Shown here piece by piece: positions 34,069 to 43,370 of a DNA stretch of 64,000 bases. The position numbers and the translations under genes are program-made. The notes beneath the pieces are model-generated. The model was not told the DNA's origin, ran no database searches, and saw only the letters and a list, made by a program, of their open reading frames with translations. The DNA is from Bacillus niameyensis (GTDB lineage Bacteria; Bacillota; Bacilli; Bacillales; Bacillaceae_C), in the NCBI RefSeq assembly GCF_001375535.1, contig NZ_LN831197.1:567200-631199 (forward strand), in the 5' to 3' direction. The stretch's first letter is position 1, and every line of letters starts with the position of its first letter.

Positions 34069-34650
34069 ATGAAAAATTTTAGTGTCAGATCTTTTGTACT
34101 GATTGGAATGTTAAGCAGTTTATCTTTTATTTTAATGATGATTAAATTTCCAATCCCCATTTTCCCATCATTTTTAAAGGTTGACTTTAGCGATATTCCA
34201 GCACTTATTGCTGCATTCACACTTGGTCCAGTAGCCGCGATTCTAGTGGAATTATTTAAAAACGTGTTAGACTATATCGCATCAAGCAGTGAAACTGGAA
34301 TTCCGATTGGGCACTTATCTAATTTTGCTTCTGGTATATTATTTGTTCTACCTACGTATTGGATATTTAATCGCTTTAAAGCCAAATGGGGCCTAGTTGT
34401 TTCACTTATTTCCGCTACATTGTTTATGTCGATTATTATGAGCCTTTTAAATTATTTCGCTATTTTACCAGCTTATATTAAATTACTTAACTGGCCAGCC
34501 ATGAGTACTTCAGAACTGCGTGTAATGGTCGTAGGGGGAATCTTGCCCTTCAATATTGTAAAAGGTTTAATCGTTACTGTTGTTTTTGTCCTGTTGTACA
34601 GCCGTCTGCAACACTGGTTGAATAAACAGATCACATATAAAAATTCGTAA
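34069..34650 (+). CDS. ribU: riboflavin ECF transporter S component RibU
   Basis: A 193-residue membrane protein with about six helices. It matches RibU (YpaA/FmnP): FLKVDFSDIPALIAAFTLGP and ELFKNVLDYIASSS are typical. It is the substrate-binding subunit that takes up riboflavin using the shared EcfAA'T energising module. The FMN riboswitch upstream supports the assignment directly. AGGAGAGAGG precedes the ATG. No riboflavin biosynthesis genes occur in this window. Confidence 0.95.
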   Translation: MKNFSVRSFVLIGMLSSLSFILMMIKFPIPIFPSFLKVDFSDIPALIAAFTLGPVAAILVELFKNVLDYIASSSETGIPIGHLSNFASGILFVLPTYWIFNRFKAKWGLVVSLISATLFMSIIMSLLNYFAILPAYIKLLNWPAMSTSELRVMVVGGILPFNIVKGLIVTVVFVLLYSRLQHWLNKQITYKNS

Positions 34651-34684
34651 AAAATGGAGATGTCGTAAAAGACATCTCCATTTT

Positions 34685-34686
<2 letters not shown>
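34651..34686. terminator. bidirectional terminator between ribU and fer
   Basis: AAAATGGAGATGTC / GACATCTCCATTTT with a GTAAAA-type loop and A/T tracts on both sides. Confidence 0.85.
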
Positions 34687-34972
<286 letters not shown>

Positions 34973-35139
34973 TTATATTTTAAAATCATACTATAATTAT
35001 ATTTTATTGTTCAGTGCTTTTCAATCATAATGGCTGCTCTTAGGTAGGAGTTGTCGATTTTAATCTAAATATAGATAGAATAGTCGAAACGATGTTTTCA
35101 TGGTAAAATGAAAGAAGTAAAACATAAGGGATGATGCTG

Positions 35140-36195
35140 GTGACATTATTGCATGCGCTAATATTGAAATGTCTGCATACAATTAATGGAGAGAGAACTA
35201 TCTATTCCGTTTATCATTTACTTTCAGGTAAGAAATCATCGCAAACTATCCAAGATGCCCATCTTTATCGCCTTTCAAATTTATTTAAAACTCTGCCAGG
35301 ATGGTCACGTCAACAATTTGAACAAAATATAAATGAATTATCTCAAAAAGACCTAATCGTTTCTTTAAATGAAGATTCAAAATGGACCGTAACGGATCAA
35401 GGCATTACAGCTTATACTGATTTTTTTAAGGAGAATGCTTTCCCGAAATATATCCATGGTTTAAAGTATCAGGATGTATCGATATTGATGTGGAAAAGAT
35501 TGACTTTACTTGTACAAGCTATATCCTACTTAAGCCACGGGCAAAATCGTTATATTCCCATAGTTAGGGATCCGGATATACGGGATTGGGTTAAAAATAC
35601 CATTATTCAATATCCGAATAGTCGTTCAAATTTAGCATCCTGTTTATTTGATGAACTATACTCAATATTGAATTCGCCATTCCCTGAAAATCCAGATATA
35701 GTTGTTATGCGTCTAAGTGGATTTCAGTCGATTGGCATGACAGCGACTCAAATAGCTGAATTTCTAGAGATAGAATTGTCGGAATCTCACTTTCGCTTTA
35801 TGAATGCACAGCATTATATGATCCAAGTGTTAATTAAAGATCATCATAAATATAATATTTTGTCTAGTCTATTAAAAGACATTTACCAAAAAGTACCGTA
35901 TACAAAGACAGCTCTTCGTACATATAAGTTACTTAAGCAAAACTTAACTATAGAAGAAATTGCTAAATTGCGAAATTTAAAAGCTAGTACGGTAGAAGAC
36001 CATATTATCGAAATAGCATTAAATAATAAACAATTTTCGATTACACCTTATGTGGATCAAGAATCGATCGAAAAAATAAGTACAATTGCGAATTCCTTAG
36101 GTGTAAGAAAACTCAAACCTATTAAAGAAAAACTAAGTGATATTTCTTATTTCCAAATCCGGCTTGTATTGTCCAGATTGGGAGTGAAAAAATGA
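35140..36195 (+). CDS. ypbB: YpbB family helix-turn-helix protein
   Basis: A 351-residue protein matching B. subtilis YpbB, encoded just before the RecQ-type helicase. A C-terminal helix-turn-helix (QNLTIEEIAKLRNLKAST, about residues 264-285) resembles RQC or HTH_40 domains attached to some RecQ helicases, so it may act as a partner of the next gene (inference). The start is uncertain: GTG at 35140 has AAGGGA eight bases upstream, whereas the ATG at 35131 abuts it. It overlaps recQ by four bases. Confidence 0.83.
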   Translation: MTLLHALILKCLHTINGERTIYSVYHLLSGKKSSQTIQDAHLYRLSNLFKTLPGWSRQQFEQNINELSQKDLIVSLNEDSKWTVTDQGITAYTDFFKENAFPKYIHGLKYQDVSILMWKRLTLLVQAISYLSHGQNRYIPIVRDPDIRDWVKNTIIQYPNSRSNLASCLFDELYSILNSPFPENPDIVVMRLSGFQSIGMTATQIAEFLEIELSESHFRFMNAQHYMIQVLIKDHHKYNILSSLLKDIYQKVPYTKTALRTYKLLKQNLTIEEIAKLRNLKASTVEDHIIEIALNNKQFSITPYVDQESIEKISTIANSLGVRKLKPIKEKLSDISYFQIRLVLSRLGVKK

Positions 36196-37661
36196 TGAAA
36201 TTCCAAGTTTTGCAAGAAAGATTCGGTTATTCTTCCTTTAGAAATGGCCAAGAAGCAATTATCGATGCAGTTTTAAAGCAACAAGATGTACTAGCTATGC
36301 TTCCAACAGGAACGGGAAAATCACTCTGTTATCAGTTACCAGGCTATCTTATTAAAGGAACGGTTTTAATCATATCACCATTGATTTCATTAATGCAGGA
36401 TCAAGTTGAGCAGCTAGCTTTAATAGGTGAACGCAAAGCAATTGCGTTAAATTCCTTTTTGAATTCCCGAGCGAGAGCAAAGGCATTACAAAATTTGAAT
36501 CAATATCGATTTATCTATATCTCGCCAGAAATGTTACGAATGGAAGGTATGATCGATAGACTTAAAAATGTTTCAATATCATTATTTGTTATTGATGAGG
36601 CGCATTGTATTTCACAATGGGGACATGATTTTCGACCAGATTATTTGAGTTTAGGGGAGATAAGAGAATGTTTGGGGGCACCTCCAGCACTAGCTCTTAC
36701 GGCGACAGCTCAAAAAGAGGTACGAGATGATATTAAGCATTATCTAAAGCTTAAGAACCCTAATGAATTTATCTATTCAGTGGATCGGCCCAATATAGCG
36801 ATTATGATTGAAAGAGTACAAACTGCAAACGAAAAAAAACAAAGACTGTTGGAACTGGTACGACAATTAAAAAAACCTGGAATTATATATTTTTCTAGTA
36901 AACGTGTTGCAGAGGAAATGGTTGAGCATCTTAAATTAAATGGAGTCAAAGCGGTAGCTGCATATCACGGAGGAATGGATCAAGAACAACGCATATTGAT
37001 TCAACAGCAATTTCTAAACGATCAGCTAAATGTAATCTGTGCAACGAGTGCATTTGGCATGGGAGTCAATAAAAATAATATTCGATTTGTTATTCATTTT
37101 CACATGCCAGGTCAAGTAGAGTCATATTTGCAAGAAATCGGCAGGGCTGGAAGGGATGGGCAAGAAAGTGTCGCAATTTTAATGTATAGCCCTGGCGATG
37201 AGGAATTACCATTGAGACTGAGCGAGTATGAACTTCCGGAAAAATGGCAAATTGATGCTTATTTCAACACTTGTCAATTAAAAAATGAAACTGATCTCGT
37301 TGCAGAATTACGGTTGTCAGAAACTCAATTACGTTTTCTTAAACATTACTATCTTCTAAACTCTCAAGATATTGAGCAGCAAATTAATAAAGTAAAGACG
37401 ATTAGAATGAAACGTTTAAATTATAAAGTAAACAAAGTATGGCAAATGTATCGTTGGATTCAATCGACAGATTGTCGCAGAAAGCAAATTATAACTATTT
37501 TTGGAGAAAACGACTATTCAAAACCAGCTGATTGTTGTGACATTTGCACGTTTGATTTAAGTAACTACTACGAAGAATTAACACATATAGAAAACTTATC
37601 GTCCAATTCTTGGGTGAAACGACTTCAGCAATTATTAAAACAAGAAGTGAATCCATTATGA
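36192..37661 (+). CDS. recQ: RecQ-type ATP-dependent DNA helicase
   Basis: A 489-residue superfamily 2 helicase. It carries Walker A PTGTGKSLCYQLP (about residues 39-51), DEAH box, TATA, and EIGRAGRDG motif VI. A zinc-binding RecQ C-terminal segment has cysteines in STDCRRKQII and PADCCDIC. It lacks the winged helix and HRDC domains of long RecQ, matching the short YpbC/RecQ of B. subtilis. Overlaps on both sides (4 bases each) put it in a ypbB-recQ-ypbD-ypbE operon. Confidence 0.93.
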   Translation: MMKFQVLQERFGYSSFRNGQEAIIDAVLKQQDVLAMLPTGTGKSLCYQLPGYLIKGTVLIISPLISLMQDQVEQLALIGERKAIALNSFLNSRARAKALQNLNQYRFIYISPEMLRMEGMIDRLKNVSISLFVIDEAHCISQWGHDFRPDYLSLGEIRECLGAPPALALTATAQKEVRDDIKHYLKLKNPNEFIYSVDRPNIAIMIERVQTANEKKQRLLELVRQLKKPGIIYFSSKRVAEEMVEHLKLNGVKAVAAYHGGMDQEQRILIQQQFLNDQLNVICATSAFGMGVNKNNIRFVIHFHMPGQVESYLQEIGRAGRDGQESVAILMYSPGDEELPLRLSEYELPEKWQIDAYFNTCQLKNETDLVAELRLSETQLRFLKHYYLLNSQDIEQQINKVKTIRMKRLNYKVNKVWQMYRWIQSTDCRRKQIITIFGENDYSKPADCCDICTFDLSNYYEELTHIENLSSNSWVKRLQQLLKQEVNPL

Positions 37662-38269
37662 AATTAAATAGACAAGCGGAGTTAGCAAAGCAGTTAACAG
37701 GAAAGGAATTACTATTAAGTGTTTTTTTGACACAGGCAGTTTTATTAATCCTAGCTGTTATATTAAGCTTTGTAGTTTACCGTCATTTACAATCATTTTT
37801 TTCACTGTTTCGCTGGGACCCTAAGTGGCTTTTTGTTGCAATTATTTGTGGTGTCCTCGTTGTAAGCCTTGATGTACTTTTGATGAAGCTGTTACCGAAT
37901 CACTTTTACAGTGATGGTGGAATCAATGAAAAGTTGTTTTCTAATTTATCAATATTTCAGATTACTATTTTAGTGTTAGTCATTGCGATTGTAGAGGAGT
38001 GGCTCTTTCGAGGCGTCGTACAAGTAAAACTAGGGTTAATCCCATCTTGTATCATCTTTGCCCTCGTTCATTTTCGCTATTGGGCACATTGGTACTTAAT
38101 CATAAATGTAGTAATTCTAAGTTTTTTGTTTGGTATTATATTTGAATTATCAGGGCAACAACTATTACCTGTAATCGTAATGCACTTTATTATTGATTTT
38201 TTATTAGGACTATATATAAAGAGATCAAGCCAAATCCCAAGCTTAAAGGAGGGGGATAAAAATGTCTGA
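37658..38269 (+). CDS. ypbD: CPBP-family intramembrane metalloprotease YpbD
   Basis: A 203-residue polytopic membrane protein with CPBP (Abi/Rce1-like) motifs: the EEWLFRG motif (about residue 114), the histidine in FALVHFRYWAHW, and VMHFIIDF near the C-terminus. It is a predicted intramembrane protease with unknown substrate. ATG at 37658 overlaps the recQ stop (ATGA). A longer frame from 37610 runs inside recQ and lacks a ribosome binding site. Confidence 0.88.
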   Translation: MKLNRQAELAKQLTGKELLLSVFLTQAVLLILAVILSFVVYRHLQSFFSLFRWDPKWLFVAIICGVLVVSLDVLLMKLLPNHFYSDGGINEKLFSNLSIFQITILVLVIAIVEEWLFRGVVQVKLGLIPSCIIFALVHFRYWAHWYLIINVVILSFLFGIIFELSGQQLLPVIVMHFIIDFLLGLYIKRSSQIPSLKEGDKNV

Positions 38270-38927
38270 AATGCTGGATCCAAAAAATTCATCAAATCAT
38301 GAAAAATTGCCATCAAGAGCGGAATTGCATGGAAAGGAAAAAAATAAAAAGAAAGAAAAGAAAAATTCAAAGAAGGAGGAAAAGAAATTCAAACTTTCCA
38401 TTCCACTTATTTTGTTAGTAATTATGTTGCTACTCCCACTATCTGTCATTATTTATTTAAATAAAGACAATTTGCCAACTGTTAAATCAGCAGGAAGCAG
38501 TGCGGGAGAAGTGATCTCATTTGACGATCACGAACTTCCAGATGACTCTAAAAAACAGGAGGAAGATGAAATAAAGGATACTCCGAAGAATATCGAAAAG
38601 AAAGAAGAAAACAAAGATGCTGTAAAAGAAGAAGAGAATAAAGCAGATCGTGAAGAAAATCCAAAAGAGAATTCCACAACAAAGAATAATCAACAGGTAA
38701 CAAATAAAGAGGACACGACTGAAAAAACAAAAGAGGAAACAAAACCTACTCCGCAAAATGAAAACGGGGAAACAATTTATCATACTGTTCAAAAAGGGGA
38801 GACTCTTTATCGTATTTCAATGCATTATTATAAAAGTCAGGAAGGAATAGAAAGAATCCAAAGTGCTAATGGATTAGTAGGTAATGATATTAGTGTCGGT
38901 CAAAAATTAAAAATACCTTTACCATAA
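38262..38927 (+). CDS. ypbE: LysM-domain membrane protein YpbE
   Basis: A 221-residue protein. A lysine-rich cytoplasmic N-terminus (about 45 residues) is followed by one transmembrane helix (about 47-68), a long Glu/Lys/Asn-rich linker, and a C-terminal LysM domain (YHTVQKGETLYRISMHYY to the end) that binds peptidoglycan. It matches YpbE. It overlaps ypbD by eight bases with GGAGGGGG upstream. It probably sits at the membrane-wall interface. Confidence 0.88.
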   Translation: MSEMLDPKNSSNHEKLPSRAELHGKEKNKKKEKKNSKKEEKKFKLSIPLILLVIMLLLPLSVIIYLNKDNLPTVKSAGSSAGEVISFDDHELPDDSKKQEEDEIKDTPKNIEKKEENKDAVKEEENKADREENPKENSTTKNNQQVTNKEDTTEKTKEETKPTPQNENGETIYHTVQKGETLYRISMHYYKSQEGIERIQSANGLVGNDISVGQKLKIPLP

Positions 38928-38993
38928 GGACATAGTGCGGCTCCATGTAACATAAAAATGTAGTGAATAATGAAACTACTGGGAGTTGATTGC

Positions 38994-39449
38994 ATGGAGC
39001 CGTTTCTAGTTGCATTTGGAGAAGATATGGACCAGACGACAAAGCAAGTATTACAAAATCTAATAAATAGAAAATTAAAGTATAACAGATATAAAAATAT
39101 GCACTTTACATTTTTAACGATAGCAATACTTTTTTGCTTTCTTTCTTTTTATTTTATATATAAAACAGCAATAGAACCCTATAATTATTCGGTACTCGAT
39201 ATGGTTTCAGTCTTTACCGGGAAAAGTTATTTTTTATTACTTATTTTTATAGGTTTTACGTTACTCGGCTCGGTGAAAATTTTTTTTGAAAAAAAGGAAA
39301 AAAGTGAGAAAGAATATAATGATCTTAGATGTGAAGTTATTGATAAATGCGGAGACTTATTACCTGGAAATCTATGGAACGAGAGACATAAAATATTTGA
39401 GTATATGAAAAAGAAATATAATATAAACCTTTACCATCAGAGCAAGTGA
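38994..39449 (+). CDS. ypbF: YpbF family membrane protein (DUF2663)
   Basis: A 151-residue protein with two transmembrane helices (about residues 37-57 and 78-98) and charged flanks; it matches the YpbF family. Function unknown. ATG at 38994 has GGGAG eight bases upstream; the first in-frame ATG at 38970 lacks a site. In B. subtilis ypbG follows; here a ~2.3 kb insert intervenes. Confidence 0.8.
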   Translation: MEPFLVAFGEDMDQTTKQVLQNLINRKLKYNRYKNMHFTFLTIAILFCFLSFYFIYKTAIEPYNYSVLDMVSVFTGKSYFLLLIFIGFTLLGSVKIFFEKKEKSEKEYNDLRCEVIDKCGDLLPGNLWNERHKIFEYMKKKYNINLYHQSK

Positions 39450-39528
39450 GCGTTGACCACTTGTTTTTTGTTTTTTATGAAACTATAAAATCGGTCGGTA
39501 TGGATAAGTTATGTCGGTGTGTTGTTTA

Positions 39529-39597
39529 CGTTGTTCAGCTCCGACTGACAGGACATCTCCTCTTAAGGAAGCGGGCGCATGTCGTCTAGCAAAATTA
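39529..39597 (+). repeat. degenerate dispersed repeat, second family
   Basis: TTGTTCAGCTCCGACTGACA, then GGACATCTCCTCTTAAGGAA and GCGGGCGCATGTCGTCTAGC resemble scrambled pieces of the repeats at 6706 and 9405. It marks the left side of the inserted patch between ypbF and ypbG. Confidence 0.5.
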
Positions 39598-39626
39598 TTG
39601 ACATTTTGAAATCGCTTTCGTATAGT
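39598..39626 (+). promoter_or_regulatory. strong sigma-A promoter before the dehydrogenase gene
   Basis: TTGACA (39598-39603), 17-base spacer, TATAGT (39621-39626). It starts exactly where the repeat ends and should give a ~100-base leader. Confidence 0.65.
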
Positions 39627-39731
39627 AGGTATATGACCCAGATATGATCCAGGATTTGTTTTATTGAATTTATTTAACCAAAATATTTTATTAAATCGAA
39701 AAGAAATTAACTGTCGGGGAGAGTGAAACTT

Positions 39732-40730
39732 TTGAAATCAATAGTTGCCAATGATAAGAGGGTAGAAATAATAACAGAAGAAATTCCAGAACTTAAAGAT
39801 TCTTACCTACTAGTTAAAACCTTATATTCTGTGATCAGTCCCGGGACAGAAACGTCAATGATTAATAATAGTGAAGGCAGACAAATTAATATTGGCTATA
39901 GTGCTGCTGGTGTTATTGTTCGTTGTGGTGATAATACGGAAGAGTTTAAAGATGGGGATATTGTTGCGGTATATGGTGCACCGTATGTGAAACATTCTCA
40001 GTATTTACTTGTTCCAAAAACATTGTGTAGTCTAGTGCCGGATAATGTAAGTCCGAAAGAAGCAGCATTAGCTGGAATAGGTGCAATTGCAATTCATGGT
40101 TTGCGAATTGCAAATCTCAATTTTGGTGAAAAGATTATTGTGGCAGGTTTAGGAATTATCGGCCAATTAATCACTCAAATTGCTGATGCCTCAGCTTATC
40201 AAGTATATGCATATGATCTATCTGCACAGCGAACGACGCTTTTGAGTTGGAACAAAAATATTAAACTATTTACTGACCAAGAAAATTTAGAAGAGAAAAT
40301 AATTTCGGGGGATAGGTATAAAGGGGCAGATGCTGTATTACTATGCGCTGGGGGTAAAAAATCTCCATTAACAGCACAAAGCTTAAATTGGATTAGAGAT
40401 AAAGGAAAAGTTGTCATTGTTGGGGATATAGAGCCTGATTTCCCAAGGGACAAAATGTTTGGTAAGGAGGCAAGTATTCTGATTTCCCGAGCAGGTGGGC
40501 CAGGGCGATACGATCCAATCTTTGAAAGGGATGCAATTGATTATCATTATGGATTCATCCGTTGGACTGAAGGTCGAAATATGGATGAATATTTAAGATT
40601 AGTTAGTGAAAATAGAATTAAAGTAAATAAATATTTATTAGAAGAAGTATATTTCGAGGATGCCCCAGATGCTTATGAAACTTTACAAAATAAGGAAACT
40701 TCTGTTCTAACAAAAGTAATAAAATGGTAA
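39732..40730 (+). CDS. medium-chain dehydrogenase/reductase family oxidoreductase
   Basis: A 332-residue MDR-superfamily protein. The N-terminal GroES-like part has NIGYSAAGVIVRCG and KDGDIVAVYG. The Rossmann fold has IIVAGLGIIGQLITQIADAS (GxGxxG). The usual GHE zinc-ligand motif and catalytic Cys are not seen, so it may be zinc-free. It resembles the dehydrogenase half of bi-domain oxidoreductases from sugar or polyketide pathways. The substrate is unknown. TTG at 39732 has GGGGAG ten bases upstream; GTG at 39723 is too close to it. It is absent from the equivalent site in B. subtilis. Confidence 0.75.
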   Translation: MKSIVANDKRVEIITEEIPELKDSYLLVKTLYSVISPGTETSMINNSEGRQINIGYSAAGVIVRCGDNTEEFKDGDIVAVYGAPYVKHSQYLLVPKTLCSLVPDNVSPKEAALAGIGAIAIHGLRIANLNFGEKIIVAGLGIIGQLITQIADASAYQVYAYDLSAQRTTLLSWNKNIKLFTDQENLEEKIISGDRYKGADAVLLCAGGKKSPLTAQSLNWIRDKGKVVIVGDIEPDFPRDKMFGKEASILISRAGGPGRYDPIFERDAIDYHYGFIRWTEGRNMDEYLRLVSENRIKVNKYLLEEVYFEDAPDAYETLQNKETSVLTKVIKW

Positions 40731-41069
40731 AAAATAGGATAACGTTTAAATAAGCTATCCAAAAAGTTTAATATAATGCCTTTTTGGAGGCTTTTTTCCT
40801 TTAACAAAAGGATGTATCTTTGCAAAAGGTTGAGGGGGAGTTTTCCTTCCACAGTGTATCTGACACATCAAATGCAGCAGAAGTTTTTACACAATCTCCC
40901 CATTATGATTACTGGTAGCTATGTGGCAACCAGGTTTTCATGGAAACTATTTGAAGGGTGATTGATGATTTCAACATAGTTTTACGACGATGAGATGTGA
41001 CATATTCCTCATTAACTGGCTTTCCACTTACAAATTGATCCAAATACAACCTGCTTATTCAAAAATGGG
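40731..41069. other. non-coding or decayed stretch after the dehydrogenase gene
   Basis: No supported gene here. A weak inverted repeat GGATA ... TATCC lies at about 40738-40761. Short broken frames on the plus strand, such as one with AMWQPGFHGNYLKGD near 40914-40963, may be the relic of a gene, but I do not recognise it. Possible deletion scar within the inserted patch. Confidence 0.3.
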
Positions 41070-41492
41070 CTACCATTTTAACCCCATGTTTAATGTGCAA
41101 CATCCTACATCTTTCTCAGCATTACTTAAGCTAATTTTAATACCATCAGGATTAAAACTTGTTTGGACATTAATCGTAATTCCAGTAGATCGGATTAATT
41201 CTTCCACTCTCTTTTTATTCGAACTTTGGGCTGCTTCCATCAAATCACGAGCAAATTTAGGTGATGTTTTCACTTTATTAATTAACAAATGGGCTTGATT
41301 CATAAGCAATTGGAAGTTTTCAGCTGATTGAAAAAGGGTATTTGTTTTAACGGCCGGATATATAGGTTTAGACTCACGATTGAAATGTGGAAGCGAATAA
41401 AGCTGATAGGGGGAGTACCACGGTATGAATAAGTTCTTGTGTCGATTATAACAAGAACATGTATGGTGATTCTGTTGAAGACAATAATACAA
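41070..41492 (-). CDS. uncharacterised Bacillaceae protein
   Basis: A 140-residue protein with convincing coding character: an aromatic-rich N-terminal part (LFIPWYSPYQLYSLP) and a helical region with AENFQLLMNQAHLLINKVKT and RDLMEAAQSSNKKRVEELIR. It ends in a beta-like segment with TFNPDGIKISL-type sequence (SFNPDGIKISLSNAE) and CCTLNMGLKW. I recall similar small proteins of unknown function in Bacillaceae but cannot name the family. A TTG start at 41492 is nine bases after AAAGGAG; the ATG at 41519 has no site. It is on the opposite strand to its neighbours. Confidence 0.6.
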   Translation of the reverse strand: MYYCLQQNHHTCSCYNRHKNLFIPWYSPYQLYSLPHFNRESKPIYPAVKTNTLFQSAENFQLLMNQAHLLINKVKTSPKFARDLMEAAQSSNKKRVEELIRSTGITINVQTSFNPDGIKISLSNAEKDVGCCTLNMGLKW

Positions 41493-41713
41493 AGCGATGA
41501 ACTCCTTTCCCGAAATCATTAGTTGTATATTCTATGAGAGATTTAAAGTAGCGGTTACGATGAAATTTTGCTTTTGAAAAGTTCTGAATGTCGAATTTAA
41601 ACATAAGCATAAAAATGGGGGAGTTGAACAGTGGGATGCGTGATGACACTAAGATAAGCCCTCAGCAAGAAATACCATTGGTCTAAGGTCCGGCGTTATA
41701 TTCCTGTAATAAG

Positions 41714-41740
41714 GAGATAGCTCTTATTGCTATCTCTTTT
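41714..41740 (+). terminator. hairpin upstream of ypbG, overlapping an alternative hairpin
   Basis: GAGATAGC ... GCTATCTC followed by TTTT. The right arm can instead pair with AAAAGAGATA at 41747-41756, so two mutually exclusive structures exist. The surrounding gap 41493-41884 also holds a possible 16-residue ORF (41636-41686) of doubtful reality. Confidence 0.5.
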
Positions 41741-41884
41741 CCTGTTAAAAGAGATAAAAAAAATGTTATGATTTGTTTATTCCACACTCAAGGCGTAATA
41801 GACGGGTTCTATCATCTAACAATCAGTGAAGATGAAAAAAAGATTGAAGTTTCACTTTATCCTCCAGTGAAGGCGAGTGTTTTA

Positions 41885-42649
41885 ATGATGTTTATATTAA
41901 CGATAATTATATTATGTATACTAGCGTTGCTTTTTTATATGATTAGTAATGCATTCGGTAACTTGGTTAAGGAGGAAGAGTTACAGTTTTCGAACTTCCC
42001 GTTGGAGTTAGATTCATTTACAATTTTTTTTATTTCCGATATCCATCGTCGAACTATTACCGATGCAATTATAAATAACATTAAGAATAAAGCTGATATT
42101 GTTGTGATTGGTGGAGATTTAGCAGAAAAAGATGTTCCATTTGCAAGGATTAGCGAAAACTTAGAAAAATTAACTACCATTGCTCCTGTATTTTTTATCT
42201 GGGGAAATAATGATTATGAGGTTGATTTACAACACTTACAGGACGTTTTTTCAAAATACGGTATCACGGAGTTAAAAAACGATGTTTATTTTATGGAAAA
42301 TGATCATATTGCCTTGATCGGTGTCGATGATCTTACACAAGAATTGCCCCCCTTAGAGTTAGTTTTTGATATTGCTGGCGAAAACATTTTTCGAATTTTG
42401 TTAAGCCACAATCCGGATATTAACAATAGGCTACCCGAAAATAATCGAATTTCACTAATCTTAAGCGGTCATACTCATGGAGGACAAATACGTATATTCG
42501 GTTTCGGTCCATATGAAATTGGACAAATAAAAAAGGAAAATGGTATAACACACCTTATTAGTAATGGTTATGGAACCTCTTTATTACCACTAAGATTAGG
42601 AGCGAAAGCCGAGACGCATTTAATCACTTTAAAAAGAAAAAGGAGTTAA
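41885..42649 (+). CDS. ypbG: metallophosphoesterase YpbG
   Basis: A 254-residue membrane-anchored calcineurin-like phosphoesterase. One N-terminal transmembrane helix (about residues 2-24) precedes the catalytic domain, with FISDIHRR (D-x-H), VVIGGDLAEKD (GGD), WGNNDYE (GNND in place of GNHD), LLSHNPD and SGHTHGGQIR. Its substrate is unknown. The frame extends upstream to 41768, but that part shares a 20-base identical stretch with 20760-20779 and is probably not ypbG; ATG at 41885 or 41888 is preferred. ypbH follows. Confidence 0.83.
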   Translation: MMFILTIIILCILALLFYMISNAFGNLVKEEELQFSNFPLELDSFTIFFISDIHRRTITDAIINNIKNKADIVVIGGDLAEKDVPFARISENLEKLTTIAPVFFIWGNNDYEVDLQHLQDVFSKYGITELKNDVYFMENDHIALIGVDDLTQELPPLELVFDIAGENIFRILLSHNPDINNRLPENNRISLILSGHTHGGQIRIFGFGPYEIGQIKKENGITHLISNGYGTSLLPLRLGAKAETHLITLKRKRS

Positions 42650-42728
42650 TGAAACAAACTGGCAATATGAACCATCCTTTAGAACTTACATAGTATGGGA
42701 GGTAAGGAGAACTTCAGGGGGCGGTTTC

Positions 42729-43295
42729 ATGGAGCTTGAGCGATTATCTTCAAATAAAATAAAATACTCCATTTCGTTTGAAGAATTGACTTTCAAAGGG
42801 TTTACTGAGGATGAAATGCTAAAGGAATCAGAAATATGGGATGATTTATTCGATGAAATGTTGGATGAGGCAAGTCGTGTATATGCATTGGAACCTTGTG
42901 AGGCCGTGGCAATTGAGATTTATTCTATGACATCTAAAGAATTGGTTCTCATTTTAACTTTGGATGAAGACGATTTTAATGATTCGGCAATGGAAAGGCC
43001 ACCTTCCTTAATCGATAATAATTTTATAATAGTAGTATTTGAAAATATTGATGATTGTATTTCTTTTGCAAAAAAGTTGAATACCGTTAATCGTTTTCAT
43101 TCGATTAGTTCACTTTACTCATTCAATTCACATTATTATTTTGTAATTGCACAAGACGGGTTCAAGCAGGAAACGCTACTCGCTTTGAGTGAAGAATATG
43201 GAAGATTATCCAGTATATCCTTAATATATTTAGAAGAATATGGAAAACGACTTATTGATAAAACAGCTATACAAACTTTTCACTCGTTCTTTTAA
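42729..43295 (+). CDS. mecB: adaptor protein MecB (YpbH), MecA paralogue
   Basis: A 188-residue acidic protein of the MecA/YpbH family. The N-terminal domain begins MELERLSSNKIKYSISFEEL; the C-terminal domain includes FENIDDCISFAKKLN and HYYFVIAQDG and would bind ClpC. MecA-type adaptors deliver substrates to ClpCP. The divergent sequence and position between ypbG and ypdA fit YpbH rather than MecA itself. In B. subtilis gudB follows; here ypdA does. Confidence 0.87.
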   Translation: MELERLSSNKIKYSISFEELTFKGFTEDEMLKESEIWDDLFDEMLDEASRVYALEPCEAVAIEIYSMTSKELVLILTLDEDDFNDSAMERPPSLIDNNFIIVVFENIDDCISFAKKLNTVNRFHSISSLYSFNSHYYFVIAQDGFKQETLLALSEEYGRLSSISLIYLEEYGKRLIDKTAIQTFHSFF

Positions 43296-43370
43296 ACATA
43301 TTCATTGCACTCATTTTTAGAATCTCCTATCATATATAGATGGGAGATTTTTAGATAGGAGAGTAATTTA

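Noticed and set aside
38517-38792. 91-residue very hydrophobic minus-strand ORF
   Set aside because: It is the antisense of the Glu/Lys-rich linker of ypbE, which reads as Phe/Leu/Ile-rich.
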